Shown: piece after piece, positions 34,983-44,175 of the stretch
Layout: each line of letters starts with the position of its first letter
Position numbering within the stretch: position 1 is the first letter of the stretch
Source: Gammaproteobacteria bacterium
GTDB taxonomy: Bacteria > Pseudomonadota > Gammaproteobacteria > Pseudomonadales > Pseudohongiellaceae
NCBI GenBank assembly: GCA_028825335.1
Contig: JAPKAI010000003.1
Span: 1-64,000, forward strand
Reading direction: 5' to 3'
DNA length: 64,000 nt
Translations under genes and position numbers: made by a program
The notes under the pieces: model-generated
What the model was told of the DNA's origin: nothing
Database searches by the model: none
What the model saw: the letters and a program-made list of their open reading frames with translations, nothing else

Positions 34983-35260
34983 TACTAACTCCTATATCCT
35001 TGTTTTTAACTACCATATCACTTTCAGGAGAGCAGCCAAATCCTAAATAGCAGTAATATTGCGAACCCTACGGTTTCGTGTTGACAGCAGTGCTACGCTC
35101 AGCTAAATATTCAACATCGGGAATACTCAGCTTCTCAAGCAATTCTGGAGCTAACAGGTGCAAACCTTCGTGCTGAAATGGAAGGTTTCATCGATCCGCT
35201 TCTTACCTAAGTATGATTGCCATATAATGAATAGAGCCTCACAAAGAAGGACTGGATAAA

Positions 35261-35749
35261 CTGGAAACACTAGCCAGACTCGAAGAAACAGCGCTAAGCA
35301 TACTGCTGCGGGAATCAGGATTCGCGTTCTTCAGTTCACTGACCCTGCATTCGCTCGCCATGGCTTTCGTCGTAGGAATAAATTTCGCGGTCGCATTGCG
35401 ACTCTTGGGCGTCGCGCCTCGCCTAGAGATATCAGCCCTAAGCCGTTTCTACGTAATTCACTGGTACGCTGCAGCCCTGATATTCATCTCTGGGGCCGCC
35501 CTGCTGCTCGCGTACCCGGCCAAGGCACTTACCAATCCAGTGTTCTATATAAAGCTTTGTGCAGTAGTTATTGGGCTGATGATAAGCAAACGCATTCAAA
35601 GTACATTCTCAAATAAACCTGAGGTCTCTATCGACCGCACCTCCATCAAACTCGCCTATCTCTCTATCGCGCTATGGATAATTACGCTAACCGCTGGGCG
35701 ATTCCTCGCCTACACCCACAGCACACTTCTTGCATCGCGATTTTATTGA
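35261..35749 (+). CDS. DUF6644-like four-helix membrane protein, copy 3 (likely CTG start)
   Basis: The tracked ORF begins at an internal ATG 35360, inside helix one. The frame stays open upstream to a stop near 35227 and contains no ATG, GTG or TTG; AGAAGGA at 35245-35251 lies 9 bases before CTG 35261, which gives 162 residues, the size of the paralogues. Family landmarks: TLHSLAMAF in helix one, ALRLLG in place of DLRLLG, TNPVFYIK, and AGRFLAY at the C-terminus. Alternatively the gene lost its ATG recently and is a pseudogene in waiting. Confidence 0.65.
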   Translation: METLARLEETALSILLRESGFAFFSSLTLHSLAMAFVVGINFAVALRLLGVAPRLEISALSRFYVIHWYAAALIFISGAALLLAYPAKALTNPVFYIKLCAVVIGLMISKRIQSTFSNKPEVSIDRTSIKLAYLSIALWIITLTAGRFLAYTHSTLLASRFY

Positions 35750-35755
35750 GCGGCC

Positions 35756-36262
35756 ATGATTGATTTTCTACTTAATTTTTCGCAGGCAACAGGCATTTAT
35801 GCCTTCATGAATTCGCCTTGGGGTTGGCCTATCACTGAGTCCATACACTTCTTCGGCCTGTGCTTGCTAATCGGAACCGTCGGCTTATTCGATCTACGAA
35901 TGATGGGTTTTGCGAAGGAGATTACACTATCCGAGCTGCACCGATTAATACCCATAGGAGTAGCCGGCTATTTATTAAATGTGATTACTGGCACCATGTT
36001 TCTAAGTACCGCCCCAGATCAATATCTCTACAACCCTGCTGTGCAATCAAAACTATTCTTCATGCTGATCGCCGGCATTAATATGATGTTTTTCTATGCG
36101 ACCACAGCCGGAGATGTTAAGTCTGGGGCCTCTGCATCACCCCTGATTTTACGCGCCAAGATCATCGCCGGAATTTCCCTTGCGTGCTGGTGTGCTGTAA
36201 TAGTTTGCGGCCGGCTTATAACTTACTATCGCCCTCCCTATCATTGGTGCTTCTGGTGTTAG
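35756..36262 (+). CDS. DUF6644-like four-helix membrane protein, copy 4
   Basis: 168 residues, begins 6 bases after copy 3, so the two are translated together. Landmarks: ESIHFFGLCLLIG in helix one, DLRMMG, YNPAVQSK, and CGRLITYY. The C-terminus ends in PPYHWCFWC, Trp/Cys-rich and unlike the other copies, which could be a metal-binding tail or a late frame change near the stop. Function unknown. Confidence 0.75.
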   Translation: MIDFLLNFSQATGIYAFMNSPWGWPITESIHFFGLCLLIGTVGLFDLRMMGFAKEITLSELHRLIPIGVAGYLLNVITGTMFLSTAPDQYLYNPAVQSKLFFMLIAGINMMFFYATTAGDVKSGASASPLILRAKIIAGISLACWCAVIVCGRLITYYRPPYHWCFWC

Positions 36263-36412
36263 TAGGGAAGTTAGGTCCTCGTGCCAATTGAATTCCCGGC
36301 TGATCTGAATTAGTCTTCCTGCGCTTGTTGAGGCATTGATTAATTAGCACAGCAACAAATCTATAGCCCCGCTCTCACCGTAGCTTATATATTAACTTTT
36401 CAGTGGCTCAAA

Positions 36413-37186
36413 ATGAAACTTCGATCAGAACACTCCATCGGGATATTTCACATCCGCATCAACTGGCTATTTGCAGTCTGCGTGTTTATGACTGCCACCG
36501 CCTTTGCCCGCCTCGGCTTGTGGCAACTTGATCGAGCTGCAGAAAAGGTCGACGCACAGGCGGCTCTGTTAATTGAATCCAGCTTGAATGCCGCCCCGAT
36601 CGAGAGCATCCCCGCAGGGCATTTGCATCGCGCAAACCCAGAATTACAGAACCAACATGTCTCAATGAAGGGAGAATTTGTGAATGACCGGGCTATCCTC
36701 TTATTGGCCGAGTTCTTTCAGGGGATGATTGGCTATGGAGTGGTGACGCCATTTCGGCTCGAAAGCAACGATCAACTCATTCTGGTCAGCCGGGGCTGGA
36801 CCACGGGTATCCTGCCGCCGGATACCCCGCCGGATCTGCGCCCTGTATCCGGACCAGTGGAGATTACCGGCCAGATCTTCGTACCTCCCGAAAATGCGCG
36901 GGTCCTTGCTAGCCAGATAGATGCCTCGGTCTGGCCATTACGCATGCGCAGCCTCGAAATCGACGTAATTGCCGATATTATCGATGAGCCGTTGTTTCCA
37001 TTCGAGATTCGACTCACTGAAGATCAAGATGGCGTGCTTGTGCGCCATTGGCCCGCCGTGAATGCAGATGTTAACCAAAACTTATCCTATTCAGTTCAAT
37101 GGTTTAGCCTCGGTTTGTTAGTTCTTTTCGCAAGTTTACTTGCCAGCAGTAACCTCTGGGCTCTGCTACGCAGCAGCAAGCCTTAG
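36413..37186 (+). CDS. SURF1 family cytochrome c oxidase assembly protein
   Basis: 257-residue inner-membrane protein with two membrane helices, one near residues 12-30 and one near 225-248, and a periplasmic domain between, the SURF1 layout. The motif RLGLWQLDRAAEK is the N-terminal signature and VSRGWTTG the conserved central one. SURF1 helps insert heme a in aa3 oxidases. No cox genes are in the window. Confidence 0.9.
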   Translation: MKLRSEHSIGIFHIRINWLFAVCVFMTATAFARLGLWQLDRAAEKVDAQAALLIESSLNAAPIESIPAGHLHRANPELQNQHVSMKGEFVNDRAILLLAEFFQGMIGYGVVTPFRLESNDQLILVSRGWTTGILPPDTPPDLRPVSGPVEITGQIFVPPENARVLASQIDASVWPLRMRSLEIDVIADIIDEPLFPFEIRLTEDQDGVLVRHWPAVNADVNQNLSYSVQWFSLGLLVLFASLLASSNLWALLRSSKP

Positions 37187-37427
37187 AACGGCTATTTCTC
37201 CCTTTTTTAACCCTAGAACTGACTGATTTCGGAATATTACGAAAAATGAACTCGTTTTCAGGCTATTAGCAGAGTTGAGTTATTAATTATTCGACTTATT
37301 GCGCGTCCAGAAAAATTCAACTACTAGCCGAATAATGCTATTGTTCGCTAGTTATTTGATAAGCACTGAATTCGATTTTTACTATCAATAGATTTACGAT
37401 CAGACGAGTTATGAGGAGAAGCAAACT

Positions 37428-38867
37428 ATGCGAATAATTTCAGCCAAATCAATGCTGAGCGGTATGGCAGTAGCAGCAGCAATGTCCATTTCTGGTGTAT
37501 CACTGGCGCAATCCAGCGAAGTCACATTCCACAAGGATATTGAGCCAATTCTGCAGCGCAGCTGTCAGAACTGTCACCGAGACGGTGGCGCCGGGCCTAT
37601 GCCTCTAGTGACTTATGATCAAGTTGCTCCATTCGCCGGTTTGATCGAGTACAAGACAGCTCTACGTGACCGTGCTGGCGCCATGCCTCCGTGGTACATG
37701 GAGAAGGACATCGGTATACAGGAATTCAAAGATGACCCCTCTCTAAACGATGAAGAGTTAGCACTAATTTCAACTTGGGCACGCAGTGGCACACCTAAGG
37801 GCGAGACGGCTGACGCTCCACAAGCTTTAGTTTTCGATGACAGCTTGAAGTGGAAGGCCGGTGAGCCTGACTTGGTTGTTGTCATGAATGAAGTCACAAA
37901 ACTAGCCGGCACGCCTGACTGGTGGGGTGAGATCGATTACATTCCTACAAATTTGGAAGAAGATCGCTACGTTAAATCTGTCGAAGTCGTCGAAGTAAAC
38001 GATGTCAACAATCAGGCCGGCACTGGCCGAGATACTGTCGGTGGCGCGTATATCTTCCACCACATGATTTGGGGCACAGCGATGCTTGACGAAAATGGCG
38101 AGCGTGGTTCTGCAATTTCGCTTCCATGGCCTGTACATGAAGTTGGCAGAAACGCTGACATCTTCGACCAAGATGCTGGCCGCCTTCTGAAGGCTGGGTC
38201 ATCCATCGTTTCCGACTCCGTGCATATGCACTCCAACGGTCGTGATACGACTGCTCACATGGAAGTAGGTTTCCGCTTCCATCCCGTTGGTTATGAGCCC
38301 AAGTATCAGACCGCTTTTATCGGTTTAGGCAACGGCGTAGACATCAGCATTACTGGAAACGCCAAAGACCAGGAACTTCACGCCTATACTGTGCTCAACC
38401 AGCACACCAAGGTTGTGACCTTCGAACCACACCTGCACGCTCCAGGTGAACGCATGTGTCTCGAGGCAATATGGGGCTACACCGTAGAAACCCTTTCTTG
38501 CGTAGGCTACGACCACAACTGGGTCCGCGGCTATCCTTACGCAGAAAACGCAGCACCCCTGCTGCCCAAGGGCACTATCCTGCACATCGTCGGCTACATG
38601 AATAACACGGAGACTAACCCGAACGTTCCTGATCCACGCAACTGGCAGGGTTCTGGTAACCGCTCTGTGACGAACATGTTCATCGATTTGGGCATTCGCG
38701 TTACTCTAACTGATGATCAGTTCTTCGAAGCTATGGAAGAAAGACGTCAGGCACTCAATCTTGGCCCAAACGATCACGTGATCGGCTGCCCTCTTTGCTT
38801 GGCACCTCTAGTTGCTCCTGTAGCCGAGGCTGAGAGCACCGACGCAAACGACGTTGCTGGCAATTAG
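37428..38867 (+). CDS. cytochrome c / copper type II monooxygenase-like fusion
   Basis: 479 residues with signal peptide ending VSLAQSS. N-terminal monoheme domain with CQNCH (about residue 48). The rest resembles the peptidylglycine/dopamine monooxygenase fold: HH pair in IFHHMIWG (about 209), His in VHMHSNG (about 265), HxH in FEPHLHAPGERM (about 335-345) and a late GYMNNT with a possible Met ligand. These would match the two copper sites (CuH and CuM), but the assignment is by motif only. The heme could feed electrons to copper. First gene of a set with two secreted paralogues. Confidence 0.8.
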   Translation: MRIISAKSMLSGMAVAAAMSISGVSLAQSSEVTFHKDIEPILQRSCQNCHRDGGAGPMPLVTYDQVAPFAGLIEYKTALRDRAGAMPPWYMEKDIGIQEFKDDPSLNDEELALISTWARSGTPKGETADAPQALVFDDSLKWKAGEPDLVVVMNEVTKLAGTPDWWGEIDYIPTNLEEDRYVKSVEVVEVNDVNNQAGTGRDTVGGAYIFHHMIWGTAMLDENGERGSAISLPWPVHEVGRNADIFDQDAGRLLKAGSSIVSDSVHMHSNGRDTTAHMEVGFRFHPVGYEPKYQTAFIGLGNGVDISITGNAKDQELHAYTVLNQHTKVVTFEPHLHAPGERMCLEAIWGYTVETLSCVGYDHNWVRGYPYAENAAPLLPKGTILHIVGYMNNTETNPNVPDPRNWQGSGNRSVTNMFIDLGIRVTLTDDQFFEAMEERRQALNLGPNDHVIGCPLCLAPLVAPVAEAESTDANDVAGN

Positions 38868-38886
38868 TTGAGGCTGTAGTAGAAAC

Positions 38887-39819
38887 ATGAGCAAACATAC
38901 TAGTGAAGCAATCAGCAGGGTAAACACCCTGCTGATTGCAGCTTTTTTATTAGGTACTTCGAGTGTGGTTGTCGCTGATACTTTTCAGTATGGGCAACAT
39001 GTTGAACCGGCCTACGAGGGCTGGCGCCCCAATGCAGATGGCACATTCAGTTTCATGTTTGGTTACATGAATGAAAATTGGACAGAGCAGCCGGATGTAG
39101 TAATTGGAGACAGTAACTCTTTCTCTCCAGGGGATGCCGATCAAGGTCAACCAACCCATTTCCTCCCACGAAGAAATCGCTTCACTTTTGAAGTCGTCGT
39201 TCCCTCCGACTGGGGCGAGCGCGAATTGGTTTGGACGCTGAACGTCAACGGAATCGAACGCAAAGCGTATGCGACACTCAAAGACGATTACCTTGTAGAT
39301 AACATGGTCATCGCGTCTGAAACTGGCTCATTGGGTGCTGGTACTAGCAGCCCTGAATCTCGAGCCAATATCGCACCTACTGTGACAATTCAGGGTGATG
39401 ATATACGTACTGCACAGGTTGGCGAAGAGATCAGCTTCGTTGCTCAAGTTGCAGATGACGGTCTTCCTGCCGCTCGCAGAGAGAGCACCATCGAAGCAGA
39501 CGCCCTCATGCGTCGGATGATGCGCCCTCCAACACGCATCACAGTTGGCAAGGTGAATGGTCTGTTCTTATCTTGGAACAAGTACCGTGGACCAGGCAAT
39601 GTAACTTTTGATCCGCCGATGCCTAAGCCTTGGGAAGACACGCGAACCTCAGCAAACTCACCTTGGGGTGCACTTTGGTTGCCGCCCGAGGCACCCGAGG
39701 ATGGCTTACACGAAATCACTGTAACTTTTGACGAGCCAGGGACATATATACTCTGGGGTCGTGCCGATGATGGTGGTCTCTATCACGACAGCTACATCAC
39801 AGTAAATGTTAGCGACTAG
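38887..39819 (+). CDS. secreted protein, tandem paralogue 1
   Basis: 310 residues with signal peptide ending VVVADT. Starts 19 bases after the copper/heme gene. The mature protein opens YGQHVEPAYEGWRPNADGTF and has FGYMNENW, GQPTHFLPRRNRFTFEVVVP and a C-terminal ITVTFDEPGTYILWGRADD, a beta-sandwich or Ig-like end. I do not recognise a named family. It is clearly homologous along its whole length to the gene at 40167. Confidence 0.75.
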   Translation: MSKHTSEAISRVNTLLIAAFLLGTSSVVVADTFQYGQHVEPAYEGWRPNADGTFSFMFGYMNENWTEQPDVVIGDSNSFSPGDADQGQPTHFLPRRNRFTFEVVVPSDWGERELVWTLNVNGIERKAYATLKDDYLVDNMVIASETGSLGAGTSSPESRANIAPTVTIQGDDIRTAQVGEEISFVAQVADDGLPAARRESTIEADALMRRMMRPPTRITVGKVNGLFLSWNKYRGPGNVTFDPPMPKPWEDTRTSANSPWGALWLPPEAPEDGLHEITVTFDEPGTYILWGRADDGGLYHDSYITVNVSD

Positions 39820-40166
39820 CTAATAGACTACAAAAAGTGGGAACATATGCCCACTGCTGCCCCGTAAATCCAGCAGGCAGGGATCCAAGGATCGGACTTA
39901 CCTCATTCATGCCTTGGCGCAAAAGGCAAGAGGTCCAAAACCCGAACTGTCCCAGTCATTAGATAATTACTTAATGAACTTATGGGACACCAATAACAAC
40001 GTGTCCCTTTTTATTACCAAATATTTGGCACGCTTTCGATACGACAAAATCATTACTGATACTGCCAGAATTGATCCGAGTCAACATGACGAGCTACGCA
40101 AATCATTAATCGTGGACCCGACAATTAGTAATAACGAACAGCAAGAAATTGTTACAGGGGAAAGGC
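39820..40166. other. intergenic region between the tandem paralogues
   Basis: 347 bases containing the terminator at 39984-40012 and a probable promoter for paralogue 2. The tracked ORF 39914-40258 crosses into the next gene in another frame, has no recognisable product and is probably spurious. Confidence 0.55.
39984..40012 (+). terminator. intrinsic terminator after the copper/heme operon
   Basis: GGGACAC, ten-base loop, GTGTCCC, then TTTTT. A seven-base perfect stem, 164 bases after the stop of the first tandem paralogue, which implies the second paralogue has its own promoter. Confidence 0.75.
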
Positions 40167-41117
40167 ATGAATCGATATTCGAAAAACAAAATCAATTGGC
40201 TAGCTGGATTTATTCTCTTTTCAACTCTTGGCATGCAATCGGCTTCGGCGCAACTTAGCTATCGCTACGGTGCTGAAATCGAACCGGGCTATGAAGGCTG
40301 GCGCCCTAATGATGACGGGACATTTAGTCTGCTTTTTGGATACATGAATGAGAATTGGGAAGAACAACCCGACGTCGAGGTTGGCGACAATAACTTTTTT
40401 ACACCAGGTATAGCCGATCGAGGCCAGCCTACCCACTTTCTGCCAAGGCGCAACAGGTTTACCTTTGAAGTGGTGGTACCTTCTGATTGGGGCGATAGGG
40501 AACTAGTCTGGACCATTACCCACAATGGCGAGACAAACAAAGCCTACGGAACCTTAGTCCCCGATTATCTGATAGACAACATGGTGATTGCATCGGAAAC
40601 CGGATCTTTGGGCGCAGGAACCAGCAGCCCTGAGTCGCGCGCAAATATCGCTCCTGTTGTAAGCGTCAAAGGTGAGGCAGTTAACGGCTCGTTAGTCAGA
40701 AATGCTAGGGTTGGCGAAGAAGTCTTGCTCATCGCACAGGTCGCAGATGACGGCTTGCCAAAGCCGCGCGGTAGAACTGTCACACTACAAACCGAAGCAA
40801 CTATTCAGGAACGCATGATGCGGCCACCACGTCGCACCACTGTTGGTAAGACCAACGGCCTGTTCCTCTCTTGGAATAAATTCAGAGGCCCTGGAGAAGT
40901 TAGCTTCGAACCTGCTCAGGTAAAACCCTGGGAAGATACACGGACATCAGCCAATTCACCTTGGGGAGCTCTTTGGGTCCCTCCAGCGATTCCCGATAAT
41001 GACATGTACGAGGTAAAAGCGACATTCACAGAACCAGGTGTCTATATTCTTTGGGCGCGGGCTGACGATGGAGGCCTTTATCACGATCAGTATGTCACCG
41101 TGAATGTAAGCCCCTAA
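40167..41117 (+). CDS. secreted protein, tandem paralogue 2
   Basis: Start at ATG 40167 with GGGGAAAGG upstream; the tracked start at 40149 adds six residues. 316 residues, signal peptide ending SASAQLS. Shares long identical stretches with paralogue 1 (GQPTHFLPRRNRFTFEVVVP, SETGSLGAGTSSPESRANIAP, EDTRTSANSPWGALW). It has an extra short insert, VKGEAVNGSLVRN, in the middle. Separated from paralogue 1 by 347 bases including a terminator. Confidence 0.75.
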   Translation: MNRYSKNKINWLAGFILFSTLGMQSASAQLSYRYGAEIEPGYEGWRPNDDGTFSLLFGYMNENWEEQPDVEVGDNNFFTPGIADRGQPTHFLPRRNRFTFEVVVPSDWGDRELVWTITHNGETNKAYGTLVPDYLIDNMVIASETGSLGAGTSSPESRANIAPVVSVKGEAVNGSLVRNARVGEEVLLIAQVADDGLPKPRGRTVTLQTEATIQERMMRPPRRTTVGKTNGLFLSWNKFRGPGEVSFEPAQVKPWEDTRTSANSPWGALWVPPAIPDNDMYEVKATFTEPGVYILWARADDGGLYHDQYVTVNVSP

Positions 41118-41133
41118 AGTTTAGGCTCTAGGT

Positions 41134-41748
41134 TTAGCGAGGTTCGGCGGGAGAGTCTAGTATTTGTTCCGCCTGCCCATCTTTCAGCTTAATCGTAAAA
41201 GGTGGATCGTAACTTGGCTCATCCTGATTGAGGATGATATTGGTACGCGGCGGCCTAACAAAACGAGTATTAGGACCAGCACTTATCGAATCTAATACCA
41301 GTGCTTCTGCCGCTTTAATCACCGAAGGCGCCTCGGCTTCCGGGCCGAATGAAAAACTAAAACTCCCTCTTATAAGACGATCATTCGCAGCCAGAATAGC
41401 CCAGTCAGCGGTATAGTATGTAGCCTCCGTCAACTCAGGAATATTCAATTGGAATTTCTCTTGTATCGTGGGGTCGTAACGAAAATCAATATCCACCCAG
41501 TCTCGCAACTCATTCCGAAGAGTCAATTTGACTAGGCGCACATCATAAGGGAACTCCAATTGGAGTTGGTCTGGGGCTTCGAGCAAGACACTATCATCTG
41601 CAGGCGCGGTTTCTGTTTCTATGCTTATTCCTGTAATATCCTCACCTTGAAGAGATAGGCCAATCTGAGAACGCTGTGCTACGGCAGGATGCCATAGGCC
41701 TAGTCCTAGGAGAGCAATACTTAGTATCTGAAAAGAGTATGAATTCAA
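41134..41748 (-). CDS. CopC-like secreted protein without the copper ligands, copy 1
   Basis: The TTG at 41748 with GTGGA upstream gives a clean signal peptide ending PAVAQRS and 204 residues; the tracked ATG at 41838 adds a second hydrophobic segment and lacks a ribosome site. The middle (SVLLEAPDQLQLEFPYDVRL, DWAILAANDRLIRGSFSFSFG) follows the CopC beta-sandwich pattern. The CopC histidine of the DGH segment is absent. Convergent with paralogue 2, 16 bases away. Substrate unknown. Confidence 0.65.
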   Translation of the reverse strand: MNSYSFQILSIALLGLGLWHPAVAQRSQIGLSLQGEDITGISIETETAPADDSVLLEAPDQLQLEFPYDVRLVKLTLRNELRDWVDIDFRYDPTIQEKFQLNIPELTEATYYTADWAILAANDRLIRGSFSFSFGPEAEAPSVIKAAEALVLDSISAGPNTRFVRPPRTNIILNQDEPSYDPPFTIKLKDGQAEQILDSPAEPR

Positions 41749-41896
41749 TGCTATTCCACTTCTAGTCCCGCCCACAGCAACAAAAAGCATTACCAAGACA
41801 ACGAAAAACTGATGACGAAGAATATCATCGCCGATCATATTTGGGAAATACGACGGCGAGATTCAGAAGCGGATTACAGGAGTTAAACGGTAAATA

Positions 41897-42694
41897 ATGC
41901 AGGATATAAATCTAGGAGACATACTCACAGGACTCGAGAATAGCGACTCAAACAGCACGCGATTTAGTGAGAACTGGTCACAAGGGCGTTCTGCATTTGG
42001 TGGCTTATCAGCCGCGTTTGCGGTAACTGCAATGCGCAAAAAACTAGCTCAGTCGCAGACCATTCGCTCCCTAATGGTTTCCTTTATTGCCCCCGTAATC
42101 CCCGGGGAGGTCAATGTAGAAGCAAACGTTCTTCGCCAGGGCAGGAATGTCACACAGTGCAGCGCGAACGTGATTTCAGGCGGGCAGATCGCTCTACAAG
42201 CCATGGCGGCATTTGGCAATCCTCGCGAAGCGTTCAAGCCAGCCACTGCAGGCAATAAGAAATTGCCAAACCGAGATAGCGGCATATCTTTCAGTGACAA
42301 CGCCAAACGCCTGCCACCTTTTCTTCAGTATTTCGATGGCTGCTGGACCGACGGCGGCATCCCATTTTCTGGGAACTACAAACCTTTTTTAAATATGTGG
42401 GTACGACACAAACAAGATGTCTCTAGCTTTCCTGTCGAGAAACTAGTCGCCATAGCTGATATCCCACCCCCAGTTCTGCTCTCCCATTTTGAGAAGCCTC
42501 CCGTACCTGCCAGCTCATTGAGCTGGTCTCTGGAATTTATCGAAGCACCAGAAGAGTTAACAAGCGAGTGGTTCTATCTGGAATTCGAGGTGGAGGCCGC
42601 CGCCGATGGCTATACACAACAGTCGGGAAGAATTTACGATGAACTGGGTCGCTTGGTTGCTCTTACAAGGCAATCCATGGTCTATTTCGGTTGA
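41897..42694 (+). CDS. double-hotdog acyl-CoA thioesterase-like protein
   Basis: 265 residues with the TesB-like double hotdog layout: WSQGRSAFGGLSAAFAVTAM with the family's early glycine-rich helix, then a second hotdog with WSLEFIEAPEELTSEWFYLEF, and the ending YDELGRLVALTRQSMVYFG typical of the thioesterase-like superfamily. No active-site Cys or Ser hydrolase motif, as expected for hotdog enzymes. Probably cleaves acyl-CoA thioesters. Divergent from the CopC-like gene. Confidence 0.82.
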   Translation: MQDINLGDILTGLENSDSNSTRFSENWSQGRSAFGGLSAAFAVTAMRKKLAQSQTIRSLMVSFIAPVIPGEVNVEANVLRQGRNVTQCSANVISGGQIALQAMAAFGNPREAFKPATAGNKKLPNRDSGISFSDNAKRLPPFLQYFDGCWTDGGIPFSGNYKPFLNMWVRHKQDVSSFPVEKLVAIADIPPPVLLSHFEKPPVPASSLSWSLEFIEAPEELTSEWFYLEFEVEAAADGYTQQSGRIYDELGRLVALTRQSMVYFG

Positions 42695-42754
42695 GAAGTG
42701 ATCAAAGCTTACCTCATTCGAAACACTCTATTGCCAATAATCTAATAGAGAGCG

Positions 42755-43309
42755 ATGAGCATTTTTGCTAAGATTAAGGCTATGAACCCCAGTAGACGGA
42801 TTTCGCAGTCGATGAACCCTCAAGCATACTACAAGAAAGTAGGTGCACTGCTGTTTGGCGTGTTACTTGTGCTGCTAGCTTCTACCACATCGCTAGCCCA
42901 ACATGGTCACGGAGTTCTGACCCCCGGGGTAACCTTCCCTCCTGATGATTCTGTACTCACTGAATCTCCGCAGATGATTACCATGAGCTTTCGAGTAGAT
43001 GTGCGGCTGCTAAAATTGGCACTTTATACCGCAGATGGCAAATGGATCAGCATCAACTTTGAGTATGACCCCTCACGAATGAGTCACAGCTTTGTCTTGC
43101 CCATTCCTGGTGAATTGCCCAAGTCGGAGTACTATACAGCGCGCTGGTCAGTAACCGATGACAGGCGCGGGCTGGTAAACGGCGAGTTCAATTTTGCATT
43201 TGGCTCTGGTGCAATACCACCATCCGAGACGATCGAGGCGCTAGTGAGTGACAAAGTGGAATCATTGCCTTCGACAGGCTCCTATCGATATCAAAGAGAA
43301 ACTAATTAG
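42755..43309 (+). CDS. CopC-like secreted protein without the copper ligands, copy 2
   Basis: 184 residues, signal peptide ending SLAQHGH. The mature part follows CopC (GVTFPPDDSVLTESPQMITM, ARWSVTDDRRGLVNGEFNFAFG), but the Asp-Gly-His ligand segment reads TDDRRG. The mature N-terminus QHGHG has two His that could bind metal differently. Paralogue of the 41134 product. A stem GAGGGC/GCCCTC lies just downstream with a weak T run. Confidence 0.68.
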   Translation: MSIFAKIKAMNPSRRISQSMNPQAYYKKVGALLFGVLLVLLASTTSLAQHGHGVLTPGVTFPPDDSVLTESPQMITMSFRVDVRLLKLALYTADGKWISINFEYDPSRMSHSFVLPIPGELPKSEYYTARWSVTDDRRGLVNGEFNFAFGSGAIPPSETIEALVSDKVESLPSTGSYRYQRETN

Positions 43310-43364
43310 GATTCTAATTATCTGAGGGCTGTATTGCCCTCGTGAACTTTTGTTATCTTGCAAG

Positions 43365-44102
43365 CTAGCGAAATTTGAATCCCTGATCAGCAAGAAATTC
43401 TTTCATATGTGGCCGGGCCTTCCCACCTAGCAGAGTAGACACCTGCTCCGTCCAACTTATTCCATGTCCTCCTCCAGTTCTCAAACGATAGTACTCACGA
43501 ATATTCTCGTCATATTCCGCAATAGTCTCCTTGTCACCTACTTCGTTGTAGACTTCTTCCTTGACTATCACCGACAGTGGGAGCCGCGGTTTAACCTCCG
43601 GATCTTGATCGGGATACCCAAGACAAAGACCGAACACCGGGTAGACACCCTTGGGCAGCTCTAACAACTGCGCCACCTGAGCGGGATCATTTCTAATTCC
43701 CCCTATGTAACAAATACCGAGCCCTACGGATTCGGCCCCTGTCACCATGCTCTGCGCCATTAAGGCAACATCGACCGTAGCTATGATGAAGTGCTCTGTA
43801 TAGTCACCTTCAAATGACTTCTCGTATTCATCACAATAGTTGGCTGGACGTTTTAGGTCCGCGCAGAAGATCATAAACTCCGCAGCCGACTCTACATAAA
43901 CCTGACCTCCTGCCAGCTTGGCAATGGCGGCGCGTGTTTCAGGCTTCTTGATTCTTACGATAGTAGTGCCCTGTAAGAAGCTTGATGTTGCAGCCGCTTG
44001 GCCCGCTGCAATCAGCTCGTTAAATAGTTCTGGCTCTATCGCTTGATCTGTAAATTTTCTAATGCTGCGGTGGGACTTCAGCAAGTCAATCACTGAGCTC
44101 AT
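43365..44102 (-). CDS. nitroreductase family protein (NfsA-like)
   Basis: FMN-dependent NAD(P)H oxidoreductase of 245 residues from ATG 44102; the tracked start at 44150 adds an unconserved hydrophobic tail. N-terminus SVIDLLKSHRSIRKFTDQAI is the FMN-binding opening of the NfsA group; LGICYIGGIRNDPAQV and VFGLCLGYPDQ are conserved family segments, and SVIVKEEVYNE follows. Typical substrates are nitroaromatics and quinones. Confidence 0.9.
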   Translation of the reverse strand: MSSVIDLLKSHRSIRKFTDQAIEPELFNELIAAGQAAATSSFLQGTTIVRIKKPETRAAIAKLAGGQVYVESAAEFMIFCADLKRPANYCDEYEKSFEGDYTEHFIIATVDVALMAQSMVTGAESVGLGICYIGGIRNDPAQVAQLLELPKGVYPVFGLCLGYPDQDPEVKPRLPLSVIVKEEVYNEVGDKETIAEYDENIREYYRLRTGGGHGISWTEQVSTLLGGKARPHMKEFLADQGFKFR

Positions 44103-44175
44103 GAGAATACCTATTATTAAGTTAACGAATTGAAGAAACTGCTTGATCAAAAATGCTGCGGCAATGCCGCAATAA

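Noticed and set aside
39914-40258. 114-codon ORF between the tandem paralogues
   Set aside because: It crosses the terminator at 39984-40012 and the start of the 40167 gene in another frame, has no ribosome site and no recognisable product.
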